A stretch of DNA of 40,164 nt. Source: Rhodanobacter sp. C06. GTDB lineage: Bacteria; Pseudomonadota; Gammaproteobacteria; Xanthomonadales; Rhodanobacteraceae. Both the position numbers and the translations under genes were made by a program. The stretch lies in NCBI RefSeq assembly GCF_002001105.1, contig NZ_MUNP01000074.1, positions 1-40,164 of the forward strand, in the 5' to 3' direction. Under the pieces are notes generated by a model. That model was not told the origin of the DNA. It saw nothing but the letters and a program-made list of their open reading frames with translations, and searched no databases. Shown here piece by piece: positions 1 through 7,849 of the stretch. Position 1 is the first letter of the stretch. Each line of letters starts with the position of its first letter.

Positions 1-123
1 TTCGACCGATACATACGAGAACATGCCAAGCTGCTGGACGTCGGGGCTGCGCATCGGATCGGGCGGTCAGTGATTGAGAACGTCTATGACCGCGGCGGCG
101 CGCGGAGGTTTCTCAACAGCCTG
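1..123. mobile_element. Terminal end of an insertion sequence (partial)
   Basis: The left edge looks like one end of an insertion sequence that begins outside the window. Read inwards from base 123, the end is CAGGCTGTTGAGAAACC, which resembles the GGCTGTTGA-type inverted-repeat tips of many IS elements. Homology to the hydrolase on the minus strand stops just outside it. The four bases that follow (CTAG, 124–127) fit a palindromic target duplication. The other end and the second CTAG lie outside the window, so family and length cannot be given. Confidence 0.5.
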
Positions 124-138
124 CTAGTGATGCCATAA
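1..138 (+). CDS. Probable transposase C-terminal fragment
   Basis: An open frame enters from the left edge and ends with TAA at 136–138, giving 45 residues. I do not recognise the protein by family. Its last residues (RRFLNSLLVMP) are read through the putative IS terminal repeat, which is common for transposases whose stop lies in or just beyond the terminal repeat. Its end overlaps the broken hydrolase on the other strand. Calling it a transposase rests on this context only; it could be the tail of an unrelated gene. Confidence 0.35.
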   Translation, partial: FDRYIREHAKLLDVGAAHRIGRSVIENVYDRGGARRFLNSLLVMP

Positions 139-416
139 ACGTGAAAATGTCGCGCCAATTCCGGGGCAATCGAATCGAACACATGCGCCGTATTGCCAAG
201 CCCCGCCAAGAGTACTAGTGGTCGCCCAGTGCCGCCCCAATCGAGCACCTCCAACCGTACGCCATCCGCCACCGGGACGAATTGCCGATGGTAGCTTGCG
301 CTTTCCGCTTCGAAAGTCGACGCGGTGGCCGAGCAGCCTGCAGCACCTGCCGCCGTTTGCATGAAGCTCATACCCAGGACAGCCGCTACCCACGCCCTGC
401 TTATCGCGGTTGGCAT
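84..416 (-). pseudogene. Secreted alpha/beta hydrolase, N-terminal fragment interrupted by an IS end
   Basis: This is the first third of a secreted alpha/beta-fold hydrolase. ATG at 416 has an AAGGAG ribosome site six bases upstream, and a signal peptide follows (MPTAISRAWVAAVLGMSF, with cleavage likely after an AAGA run). The mature part shows the family opening: a beta strand with DGVRLEVLDWGG, the oxyanion loop LVLLAGLGNTAHVFD, and APELARHFHVYGIT. Relatives would continue with RRGFG and then reach the GxSxG nucleophile. Here the frame passes through CTAG at 124–127 into unrelated DNA and ends in RLLRNLRAPPRS. Serine nucleophile, acid and histidine are all missing, so the product should be inactive. 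The remaining ACT AG fits the expected Thr-Arg, which supports insertion at CTAG. Confidence 0.75.
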
Positions 417-427
417 CTTGCGCTCCT

Positions 428-473
428 TGACTACACGTGTAGCCAAGCTATCGCATCGCTACACGTGTAGTCA
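428..473. promoter_or_regulatory. Two 16-bp palindromic operators in inverted orientation
   Basis: TGACTACACGTGTAGC lies at 428–443 and its exact reverse complement at 458–473. Each holds the perfect 12-base palindrome CTACACGTGTAG (431–442 and 459–470), with centres 28 bp apart. They sit 12–57 bp before the start of the broken hydrolase gene, where its promoter should be. A twin perfect palindrome is typical of a dimeric TetR-type repressor, but no regulator gene is visible beside it. Confidence 0.7.
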
Positions 474-850
474 ATCCGTGCGCTTTACCCGGAAACGACG
501 GGCAGGGACGCGTCATCCGTTCGATGCGGAGGCCCGTGCGGCCAATCTTTCGGACAGCAGTCGACGGATGGCGCGCCGGCTTGCCGGCGGATCAGCAGGC
601 AAAAAGCAATGGGGAAGGAGGGACTTCCCGAACTCTACTCTGCCCCCAGTTTTGGCGGCTTCCATCGCGCGCGTGTTGGCCATGCAGGTGGAAGCGGTCG
701 CGGCGGTGGCGTGAGGAGAACCTTCACGGGCGAACCCTCTCCCTCCGGGAGAGGGTTCGGTCGAAGCGAGGCGCGACGGAGTAACCGAACCATCCCGCCA
801 GTGCCGACTCCCCTTGCACGAGTTCGATCTTGCCTGGAACTTCCCAAAGT
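474..850. other. Gene-poor stretch
   Basis: No convincing gene is seen here. Open frames exist on both strands but are Arg/Ala/Ser-rich, overlap each other and lack ribosome sites. The stretch holds a strong hairpin repeat near 731–759. It may include decayed sequence that once accompanied the hydrolase, such as its regulator, but nothing recognisable remains. Confidence 0.5.
731..759. repeat. Short intergenic palindromic repeat (CCCTCTCCC type)
   Basis: CGAACCCTCTCCC and GGGAGAGGGTTCG form a perfect 13-bp stem around a 3-base loop. This looks like one of the dispersed short palindromes of xanthomonad genomes. Related elements appear near 30962 and 33163. No T-run follows, so it is more likely a dispersed repeat than a simple terminator. 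Confidence 0.6.
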
Positions 851-2005
851 TCAGAAACTGATCTTCAGGATCTGTCCGTTGTTGCCGACGAACCATCCGG
901 CTTTTGGATTCGCGAAAGCGACGGCCCAGTATCCGCTCACGGTGGGCAGCCAATACCAGGTCTGGCCTTCGTCGGGAGTCCAGGCCGCCGATCCTGAATT
1001 GAAGTCGGGTGCGGTTTCGGCAGTGATCACGACCGTGCGGTCGAATCGGGGGCGATGGTCGCCACGGTCATGCGGGTCTTGACCCTGATCGTCCTCGTCG
1101 TTGGAAGATGCTGAAAAGTGGCGATCGCGCAGGCCTCGGGCGTACGCCACGCAGAAGACCGCTCCGGGGGTCGGCGGTGGGTTGGTCAGAGTCCAGGTCG
1201 TGCCACCATCGTGAGAGGTCGCTGCGTCGGCTGAGAGATTGCTCGACAAGTCGCCGCCGCCGACAAACCCGTTGCGCGCATCGCGGAAAGCCACGCTCAA
1301 GCCGCCAGCACTGGCGTTGCTGATGAGCGGGGTGGCATAAGCGTTCCAGCTGTTGCCGCCATCGCGCGTCGCCAGGATGCGTGCGGTGGTCGAACCGCCG
1401 GTGGCAATCCACGCGTTTTGCTTTCCCTGCGTGGTGATGCAGGTTCCGCTCGATGCGAACGAGGCTTCTCCGGGGAGTGCCGGCGGCATATGGCCGGCGA
1501 TCGACCGCCAATGGATGCCGTCGGAGGTGCGCAGATCGGGAAACACTCCGCTCACTGAATCGCTGTGCGCGATGCCGCGGTCGGGGGACCAGAAGGCGAA
1601 ACAGTCGTAGAACGCGCCAGCAAGCTGGTTGGTGAATTCCACCGTCCAGTGCGCGCCGCCATCGACGGTTTTGTAGATCTTGAAGTCGGTGGTGTTGGCG
1701 CCGATCGACGACAAGTAGGCGATACGGGCGCTCACGGCATGGACGTCGCGGAACTGCAGATTCTCCGCGCCGGGTACCACGCCGGACTTCCAGGTATTGC
1801 CGCCGTCGGTGGTCACCACGTAGGTTCCCCCGGCTCCAGAGGCCCAGACCACGCGCGAATTCACCGGGCTGACGGCGATCAGCAGCTGTGTGGTGCCGCT
1901 CGATTGCGGCGTGAGCGTAGGCTGGCGAACCTTCGGAGGGCTGTCCGCAAAAGCAAGCGAGGCGCACGCGGCGAGCAGCAAAACGAGTACCGAATGCTTG
2001 AACAT
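851..2005 (-). CDS. Secreted BNR/YCF48-type beta-propeller protein
   Basis: A 384-residue protein, start ATG at 2005 with GGGGAGGG six bases upstream; an in-frame ATG further upstream lacks such a site. Residues 1–20 are a signal peptide (VLVLLLAACASLAFA). The rest is a repeat protein with five Asp-box-like motifs: TTDGGNTW (65–72), TVDGGAHW (113–120), TRDGGNSW (213–220), SHDGGTTW (264–271) and TPDEGQTW (343–350). These are typical of YCF48/sialidase-like propellers. No sialidase catalytic arginine triad or tyrosine/glutamate pair can be assigned, so it is probably a binding or scaffold protein. Residues 290–322 are an unusual Asp/His/Arg-rich stretch that interrupts the propeller pattern. 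It stands alone, with no close co-oriented neighbour. Confidence 0.8.
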   Translation of the reverse strand: MFKHSVLVLLLAACASLAFADSPPKVRQPTLTPQSSGTTQLLIAVSPVNSRVVWASGAGGTYVVTTDGGNTWKSGVVPGAENLQFRDVHAVSARIAYLSSIGANTTDFKIYKTVDGGAHWTVEFTNQLAGAFYDCFAFWSPDRGIAHSDSVSGVFPDLRTSDGIHWRSIAGHMPPALPGEASFASSGTCITTQGKQNAWIATGGSTTARILATRDGGNSWNAYATPLISNASAGGLSVAFRDARNGFVGGGDLSSNLSADAATSHDGGTTWTLTNPPPTPGAVFCVAYARGLRDRHFSASSNDEDDQGQDPHDRGDHRPRFDRTVVITAETAPDFNSGSAAWTPDEGQTWYWLPTVSGYWAVAFANPKAGWFVGNNGQILKISF

Positions 2006-2444
2006 GGCAGCCCTCCCCGGGTAGTCGAAGTGAGGCAGCATAAAACTCTCAAGATGAGGGTTTCGCGAAACAAGGGGTTCGGGATTCGCCTCCTCCGTGC
2101 ATCAACAGGCCGCTCGCAGATCGCCGACCTGGTGCTGGAACGTTGCTGCCATCGCGCGATCTCCTCGAGGACCCGCATGTGGCGCGCCAGCACGAAGCCG
2201 ACATCCAACTGCTGGAACGCGCGATGACCACGGTCACCGACACGGCGGTATGCATCACCACGCCGCGGCTGGCCGCGCGCTGGGCCGAGGCGGCGGAGTC
2301 GGCGGGTAGGTGGCCGATCGCGTGGCGATCTGAAAGTGAATGTGGTGCCATTATTTAGAGGTCGAGACGCGCCGGGTTTTGCCAATGACCGGCGGCGCGT
2401 CCGTTGACGACTGGTTTTCGCTAGATCACCACTGCGAGGTTCCC
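2006..2444. other. Intergenic stretch with a possible gene remnant
   Basis: No intact gene is seen. On the plus strand about 2143–2325 reads as a protein-like segment (RDLLEDPHVARQHEAD, then a Thr/Ala-rich helix and LAARWAEAAE). It has no good start and runs into a stop at 2356–2358, so it may be the remnant of a decayed gene of unknown family. A weak 9-bp inverted repeat (GACGCGCCG at 2366, its complement ending at 2401) lies before the next gene. Confidence 0.3.
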
Positions 2445-2849
2445 ATGACAAGCCGGATCGCTTCATGCTGTTGCGGACAATTGAACATCGAGGTGCAGGG
2501 CGAGACCCTGGGCGCCGGCGTGTGTCATTGCCTGGCCTGCCAGCGGCGTACCGGCAGCGTTTTTGCCGCACTGGCCGCATATGCCGCGCCCTGGAAGGCG
2601 AACGGCGCGGCGACCGAGTATGTGCGCACGGGCGATGCGGGCGCGTCGTTCCGCTTCCGCTTCTGCCCGATCTGCGGCAGCACGGTATTCCACACCGAGG
2701 AGGGCAACGACGACTGCGTGATGGTGGCCGTGGGCGCGTTCGCCGATCCGGCTTTTCCGCCGCCGCAGGATTCGGTCTACGAGTGTCGCCGGCACGCCTG
2801 GGTGCAACTGCCCGAAGGGATCGCGCGTTACGAGAAGGATCCGGACTGA
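2445..2849 (+). CDS. GFA family (glutathione-dependent formaldehyde-activating enzyme-like) protein
   Basis: 134 residues. ATG at 2445 follows GAGG at the right distance; longer in-frame starts add sequence unlike the family. The zinc-binding cysteine pattern is complete: C8/C9/C10, C27-H-C29 with C32 followed by QRRTGS, and C74-P-I-C77-G-S. This is the small Mss4-like fold of the GFA family (Pfam GFA). Members are usually annotated as glutathione-dependent formaldehyde-activating enzymes or centromere protein V-like, but few have proven activity, and no formaldehyde genes are nearby. Family assignment is firm; substrate unknown. Confidence 0.85.
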   Translation: MTSRIASCCCGQLNIEVQGETLGAGVCHCLACQRRTGSVFAALAAYAAPWKANGAATEYVRTGDAGASFRFRFCPICGSTVFHTEEGNDDCVMVAVGAFADPAFPPPQDSVYECRRHAWVQLPEGIARYEKDPD

Positions 2850-2881
2850 GCGTCCAACCTTCCGGAAATTCTCCGTCCTCG

Positions 2882-2906
2882 TGCACGAAGCGGCTGACTT
2901 CGTGCA
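2882..2906. terminator. Hairpin between convergent genes
   Basis: TGCACGAAG and CTTCGTGCA form a perfect 9-bp stem with a 7-base loop in the gap between the convergent GFA and polymerase genes. It could end transcription from both sides, but there is no T-run. Confidence 0.4.
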
Positions 2907-2952
2907 TGCATTGAATAACGGTTCCAGATTCACTTGCCTGGCGCGGCTGGTT

Positions 2953-4329
2953 TCAGCCGGACGGGGGCTTGTCCCCGCGCGCACCGCTTCGATCTCTCTC
3001 CCGTCGCCGATGCTCTCCTTCCGCCATCGCCTTGAACCGATTGAGCGATTGCAGCCATAGCGCGTTGCCTTCGGCCTCGTGCTCGCTGGCGCCGTCGGGG
3101 ATGCGGTTGAACGGGATGCGCATGGGCGCGGCGTCGTGGGCCAGCGCGGCCTGCATGCCGCCGAAGTAGACCTTGTTGAGGCCGTACTTCGTGTTGATGC
3201 GGTCCACCACCGCGTCGATCTGGCGGGTGTCGCTGGCGGGCGCGAACAGCGAGCCGCTGGTCTGTGCGCGTTCGCCGAGGCGCAGCAGGGTGACGCTCAC
3301 CGACAGCGGCACGGCGCGCGCGGGGCCGGGCAGCAGGCGGCCGCGTACGCGGCCGGCGGCGAGCATGCCGGCCAGCAGATGCAACAGGCCGCGGCTGTCG
3401 TCGGTGGGCTCGAAGTTGACGGCGCCTTCCCAGCGCTCGTCGTAGCCGACGTAGCGGATGCGCACCGCCATCGCGCCGGCCAGCAGTTGTTCGCGGCGCA
3501 GGCGCATCGCCGCCTTCACCAGCAGTTTCTTCAGCACCGCCAGTGCGCCCTCGGGGTTGCGCAGCTCGGGACCGAGCACATGCGAGTGGCCCAGCGAGCC
3601 GCGCGTGGTCGCGGCGACGGGAAGCCAGGTGCCGCGCAGCAGGCCCCACATGCGTTCGCCCTCGATGCCGCCCCAGGCGCGGCGCAGCACCAGCTTCGAG
3701 GCCGCGGTGAGCTGGGCCACGGTGAAGATGCCCTCGGCGTTCAAGCGTGTTTCCATCGAGGCGCCGATGCCACACAGGTCGCGCAGCTTGAGGCCGTGCA
3801 GCGCCTGCGGCAGATCGGCCTGCTCGATCACCACCAGGCCGTCGGGCTTCTGCATGTCGGTGGCGGTCTTGGCGAGGAAGTCATTCGGCGCGATGCCTAC
3901 CGAGCAGCGGATCGCGCCGCCGGGAGCGACCTTCGCGATCTCCTCCTTCACCTGCCGCGCGATGCGTTCGGCCTCCGCGCGCTGGCGCTGACGGCCGACC
4001 AGCTCGCAAGCCATCTCGTCGATCGAACCGACGTGGGCGATCGGGATGGCGTGGTCGATCGCCTCGATCAGCACATGGTGCCAGTGCACGTAGCGTTCCG
4101 GTCGTGCGGCGACGATGGTGATGCCGGGGCACAGCCGCCGCGCGTCGCCGACCATGGTGCCGGTGCCGACGCCACGCGCCTTGGCCTCGTAGCTGGCGGC
4201 GATCAGGCTGGTGGTTTCCGCCGCCACTGGCGCCACACCCACCGGCCGCCCGCGCAGCGCCGGCACCTCGTGCTGTTCCACCGAGGCGAAGTAGCTGTTG
4301 AAGTCGACGAACAGGCTGCGCAGGGTCAT
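2953..4329 (-). CDS. Y-family DNA polymerase (DinB/UmuC-like)
   Basis: 458 residues counted from ATG at 4329, where the conserved opening MTLRSLFVDFNSYFASVEQ begins. Metal-binding acids of translesion polymerases are present: D9 in the first motif and D104-E105 in GSIDEMA. The fingers/palm sequence VAAETTSLIAASYEAKARGV and the helix-hairpin-helix segment LCGIGASMETRLNAEGIFTVAQL follow, then a little-finger domain. The role is error-prone synthesis across DNA lesions. It is longer than E. coli DinB, with a C-terminal extension ending in a basic, Arg-rich tail (about 430–458) and no clear beta-clamp peptide. It is solitary: no imuA, dnaE2 or umuD is visible. The ribosome site is weak. Confidence 0.85.
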   Translation of the reverse strand: MTLRSLFVDFNSYFASVEQHEVPALRGRPVGVAPVAAETTSLIAASYEAKARGVGTGTMVGDARRLCPGITIVAARPERYVHWHHVLIEAIDHAIPIAHVGSIDEMACELVGRQRQRAEAERIARQVKEEIAKVAPGGAIRCSVGIAPNDFLAKTATDMQKPDGLVVIEQADLPQALHGLKLRDLCGIGASMETRLNAEGIFTVAQLTAASKLVLRRAWGGIEGERMWGLLRGTWLPVAATTRGSLGHSHVLGPELRNPEGALAVLKKLLVKAAMRLRREQLLAGAMAVRIRYVGYDERWEGAVNFEPTDDSRGLLHLLAGMLAAGRVRGRLLPGPARAVPLSVSVTLLRLGERAQTSGSLFAPASDTRQIDAVVDRINTKYGLNKVYFGGMQAALAHDAAPMRIPFNRIPDGASEHEAEGNALWLQSLNRFKAMAEGEHRRRERDRSGARGDKPPSG

Positions 4330-4476
4330 GACGCGGGTTCCGGGCGAGCCGGGAGGAATAGCATGCGCCGGTCGCGCGCGGCGAGACAGGGGGCGGCGCG
4401 AATCGGCGACATCGGTGGAGCCGCGGTGCAGACTGGGCAGCCGTGCAGGCGCGGGTTCATGTGGAGACACGGTTCC

Positions 4477-6498
4477 ATGCATTCACTCATCAAGTTCCTG
4501 GCTTTCGCCATGGTCGTGGCCATGGTGTTCCGCGCGGAGGCAGTGTCGGCGAGCCAGGCGGGTGCCGCCACGCCATATCGGGATCTGTTCGATTTCCAAG
4601 GTACGCCAAGTACGCCGACGGACCGTGGCTTCAACATCTTCTTCGACGCCGGTGCGTGGCAGGGCTACAGCCTGCCGAAGGTCGGCGACGGCACGACGGG
4701 GTTCAGCGGCCCCTTCGTGCACAGCCTGGGTACGGGGCAGTGGACGGGTGTGCGCTTCGCCGCGGTCGTCTTGCGCGATATCGGTGGAAAGGGCGACATC
4801 GTGCTGCAGGAAGTGGCGAGCCATGCCGTGCCGGGCGCGCTGGAGCGCGAGTTCGCTGCACCGGGCCTCACGGTGCGGCAGACGCTGTTCTTTGCCGACT
4901 CCTGGCATGCGCTGGTGCGCATCGAACTGCGGTCCACCACGGCACGCGAACTCGACGTGGCGATTGGCGGGCACGTCATGCCCGTGCCGGGGAGCCGCCT
5001 CGCCGGCGACGGCGGCGCGGTGACACGGAATTTCGTGAATATGCCTACGCAGCTCGACACGCAGCTGCACGCCGATGGCATCAACGCCGATCGGATCGAA
5101 GTGTCGGGCGACGACTACCGGATCGCGCTGGACCGTCCGCTGCATCTGGCGCCCGGCAAACCCGCCACGCTTTACGTCGTGCAGACCCTGCGCCACGACA
5201 CGCGCACCGCCACGCCACCTGTGCTCGACTATGCTGGAGCATGGGCGGCCAACCGCGTGCGCTGGGCCGGTTATCTGAAGTCGGTGGAAGCCAGCCATCT
5301 GCCTGGCCTGCCCGACGCCATCGCGCGGCGCGTGGCCGCGAAGGCCGTGGTCACCCTGATCGGCAACTGGCGTGCGGCACGCGGCGACCTGCGCCACGAC
5401 GGCGTGGTGCCCTCCTATTCCAATCCGGACTTCAACGGCTTCTGGGCCTGGGATTCATGGAAGCACGCGGCCGCGCTGGCCTGGTTTGCGCCGGATCTGG
5501 CGCGCGACCAGATCCGCGCGATGTTCGACTACCAGGCTGCGGACGGCATGGTGCCCGACTGCGTGTTCCTCGACCGTGCCGACAACAACTGGCGCGACAG
5601 CAAGCCGCCGCTGGCGACTTGGGCGGTATGGCAGGTATACCGCGCCTCCGGTGATCGGGCCTTCCTGGCCGAGATGTACGACAAGCTGGTGCGCTACCAC
5701 CGCTGGTGGTACGCGGCGCGCGACCACGACCACGACGGCCTCGCCGAATACGGTGCCACCGACGGCACCGCGATCGCGGCGAAGTGGGAAAGCGGCATGG
5801 ACAACGCCGTGCGCTTCGACGGCATCGCGATGCTGAAGAACGGCGAACATGCGTGGTCGATGGACCAGGCCTCGGTCGACCTCAATGCCTACCTCTACGG
5901 CGAGGACGTCGATCTCGCGCGGATCGCGGCGCTGCTCGGCAAGCCGAAGGACGAGGCGACGTGGCGGCAGCGGGCCATCGCGTTGAAGACGGCGATCCAG
6001 TCGCGGATGTACGACGCCGAGGCAGGCTGGTTCTTCGACATCAAGCTCGGCAAGCCGGAATTCGTGCGCGTGTACGGCTCGGAAGGCTGGGCGCCGCTGT
6101 GGGCCGGCGTGGCGACGGCCGCGCAGGCCGCCGCGGTCGAGAAGACGATGATGGACCCGCGCAAGTTCGCCACGTCCATGCCGTTTCCGACGCTGGCCGC
6201 AGACGATCCGCGCTTCTCGCCGGTGAAGGGCTACTGGCGCGGACCGGTGTGGCTGGATCAGTCGCTGTTCGGCGTCGAGGCCCTGTGGCGCTACGGTTAC
6301 CGCGCGCAAGCCGATGCAATGGCACGCCGGCTGGTGCTGGACGCGCAGGGGCTGGCGGCCGGCCAGGCGACGTTCCGCGAGAACTACGACCCGCTGACCG
6401 GGCAGGGCGAGCAGTCGCAGAACTTCAGTTGGTCCGCGGCGAGCTACCTGCTGCTCTTGCGGATGGATGCCAGTGCACCGGAGCCGCGCCAGCCTTGA
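4477..6498 (+). CDS. Secreted GH63 (YgjK-like) glycoside hydrolase
   Basis: 673 residues; ATG at 4477 with GGAG ten bases before. Residues 1–26 are a signal peptide. An N-terminal beta-sandwich region (about 35–250) precedes an (alpha/alpha)6 barrel. The barrel shows GFWAWDSWKHAAAL (321–334), WESGMDN with D442 as the likely general acid, and RENYDPLTGQGEQSQNFSW with E635 as the likely base, matching E. coli YgjK and other GH63/MGH1-like enzymes. Such enzymes release glucose or related sugars from alpha-linked oligosaccharides; the true substrate cannot be read here. It is divergent from the polymerase gene and followed by a mutarotase gene 93 bp downstream, consistent with a periplasmic sugar-release step. 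Confidence 0.8.
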   Translation: MHSLIKFLAFAMVVAMVFRAEAVSASQAGAATPYRDLFDFQGTPSTPTDRGFNIFFDAGAWQGYSLPKVGDGTTGFSGPFVHSLGTGQWTGVRFAAVVLRDIGGKGDIVLQEVASHAVPGALEREFAAPGLTVRQTLFFADSWHALVRIELRSTTARELDVAIGGHVMPVPGSRLAGDGGAVTRNFVNMPTQLDTQLHADGINADRIEVSGDDYRIALDRPLHLAPGKPATLYVVQTLRHDTRTATPPVLDYAGAWAANRVRWAGYLKSVEASHLPGLPDAIARRVAAKAVVTLIGNWRAARGDLRHDGVVPSYSNPDFNGFWAWDSWKHAAALAWFAPDLARDQIRAMFDYQAADGMVPDCVFLDRADNNWRDSKPPLATWAVWQVYRASGDRAFLAEMYDKLVRYHRWWYAARDHDHDGLAEYGATDGTAIAAKWESGMDNAVRFDGIAMLKNGEHAWSMDQASVDLNAYLYGEDVDLARIAALLGKPKDEATWRQRAIALKTAIQSRMYDAEAGWFFDIKLGKPEFVRVYGSEGWAPLWAGVATAAQAAAVEKTMMDPRKFATSMPFPTLAADDPRFSPVKGYWRGPVWLDQSLFGVEALWRYGYRAQADAMARRLVLDAQGLAAGQATFRENYDPLTGQGEQSQNFSWSAASYLLLLRMDASAPEPRQP

Positions 6499-6526
6499 TG
6501 GCCTGCATGCGCGGATAGGCTTGCCA

Positions 6527-6562
6527 AATGTCTTATTATATGTTGATGTTCAGACTTGCCTG
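6527..6562. promoter_or_regulatory. AT-rich promoter region before galM with TCAGACT motif
   Basis: A short AT-rich island (TTATTATATG, 6533–6542) lies in an otherwise GC-rich gap. It is followed by TCAGACT at 6550–6556, the same seven bases found in the stronger palindrome before the receptor gene (9201–9207). It probably holds the galM promoter; a shared operator is only a guess because the palindrome is weak here. Confidence 0.3.
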
Positions 6563-6591
6563 ATGCCATTCCGTGAAGCGGGGACTGCACG

Positions 6592-7740
6592 ATGAACAAG
6601 CACCTGATCGCCTGCGCCATCTCCCTGCCGTTGCTGGCCGCGCCCTGGTTGTGCGCGGCGGCCGACGCCAGCCGCGCCGTCTTCGGCACGATGCCCGACG
6701 GGCGCAAAGTGGAAGTGGTGACGCTGGACGATGGCCATGGCTTCACCGCCCGCGTGATCAGTCTCGGCGCCAGCCTGCAATCGCTCATGCTGCCGGATCG
6801 CGACGGCAAGCTGGCGGACGTGGTGCTGGCCTATCCCGATCTACACGACTACCTGGCCAAGCCGCAGTACTTCGGCGCCACGGTGGGGCGCTTCGCCAAC
6901 CGCATCGCGGGGGGCCGCTTCACGCTGGACGGCAAGAGCTACCAGCTCACCCTCAACGACGGGCCGAACTCGCTGCACGGCGGCGCGAAGGGCTTCGACA
7001 AGGTGGTGTGGCAGGTGATGAAGGTGGTGAAGTCGCCCGAGCCCAGCGTGACGTTGCGCTACGTCAGCCCCGACGGCGACCAGGGCTATCCCGGCACGCT
7101 CACTGCCACCGCCACCTACACGCTCAAGGCCGGCCACGAGCTGGACATCGACTACAGCGCCACCACCGACAAGCCCACCATCGTCAACCTCAGCAACCAC
7201 GCCTACTGGAACCTGGGCGGGGAAGGCTCGGTCAGCGTGTACGACGACATCCTCACCATCCCGGGCGACAGCATCACGCCGGTGGACGACACGCTGATTC
7301 CCACCGGCGAGTTCCGCACCGTGGCCGGCACCGACTACGACTTCCGCCGGGGCAAGCCGATCGGCCGCGACATCCGCGACGGCAAGGAGCAGCAGTTGCT
7401 GCGCGGCCACGGCTACGACATGAACTGGGTGATCAGTCGTACCGAGGCCTCCGCGCCGCGGCTGGTAGCGAAAGTGGAAGACCCGCGCAGCGGTCGCGTG
7501 CTGACGCTTTACTCCGCGCAACCGGGCCTGCAGTTCTATTCGGGCAATTTCCTCGACGGCACCAGCGTGGGCAAGTCGGGCCGCATCTACCGTCAGGGCG
7601 ACGCCTTCGTGCTTGAGCCGCAGAGGTTCCCGGACACGCCGAACCATCCCGACTTCGGCTCGGCACGGCTGGCGCCGGGGCAGACCTACCACAACCACAT
7701 CGTCTACCGCTTCTCGGTGGACGGTGGCACGGGCCGCTAG
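6592..7740 (+). CDS. galM: Aldose 1-epimerase (mutarotase), exported
   Basis: 382 residues with an N-terminal signal peptide (1–25), so it should act in the periplasm. It interconverts the alpha and beta anomers of galactose or other aldoses. Conserved galactose-mutarotase motifs are present: GATVGRFANRIAGG (95–108), NSLHGG with H129, SPDGDQGYPG (159–168), NLSNHAYWNL with H203 as the likely catalytic acid, and the late LEPQ glutamate E342 as the likely base. Secreted mutarotases of this length are usual in polysaccharide loci of xanthomonads and Bacteroidetes. Its place beside a galactose-oxidation operon suggests galactose as substrate, since sugar dehydrogenases use the beta anomer. Confidence 0.92.
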   Translation: MNKHLIACAISLPLLAAPWLCAAADASRAVFGTMPDGRKVEVVTLDDGHGFTARVISLGASLQSLMLPDRDGKLADVVLAYPDLHDYLAKPQYFGATVGRFANRIAGGRFTLDGKSYQLTLNDGPNSLHGGAKGFDKVVWQVMKVVKSPEPSVTLRYVSPDGDQGYPGTLTATATYTLKAGHELDIDYSATTDKPTIVNLSNHAYWNLGGEGSVSVYDDILTIPGDSITPVDDTLIPTGEFRTVAGTDYDFRRGKPIGRDIRDGKEQQLLRGHGYDMNWVISRTEASAPRLVAKVEDPRSGRVLTLYSAQPGLQFYSGNFLDGTSVGKSGRIYRQGDAFVLEPQRFPDTPNHPDFGSARLAPGQTYHNHIVYRFSVDGGTGR

Positions 7741-7849
7741 CCAGGCATCACGCCAGCGCGAGTCTGCGTCGCGCCCATTCCGGCTCGCCGTGTGGCGGCG
7801 GGCATATCCGGCGGCAGGGGCCGCCGAAGTAAGTCGTCACGGAGGTTCC

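Noticed and set aside
417-446. Longer start at 446 for the broken hydrolase
   Set aside because: It would start near the operator without a ribosome site, while ATG 416 has AAGGAG at ideal distance and a clean signal peptide.
851-2005. Sialidase (neuraminidase) function for the BNR protein
   Set aside because: Asp boxes occur in many propellers; no arginine triad or Tyr/Glu pair could be placed.
3079-4476. Long plus-strand reading frame continuous with the GH63 gene, opposite the polymerase gene
   Set aside because: Composition is Ala/Gly/His/Arg-rich without domains, and the strand opposite is a well-conserved polymerase; the real gene starts at 4477 with a signal peptide and ribosome site.
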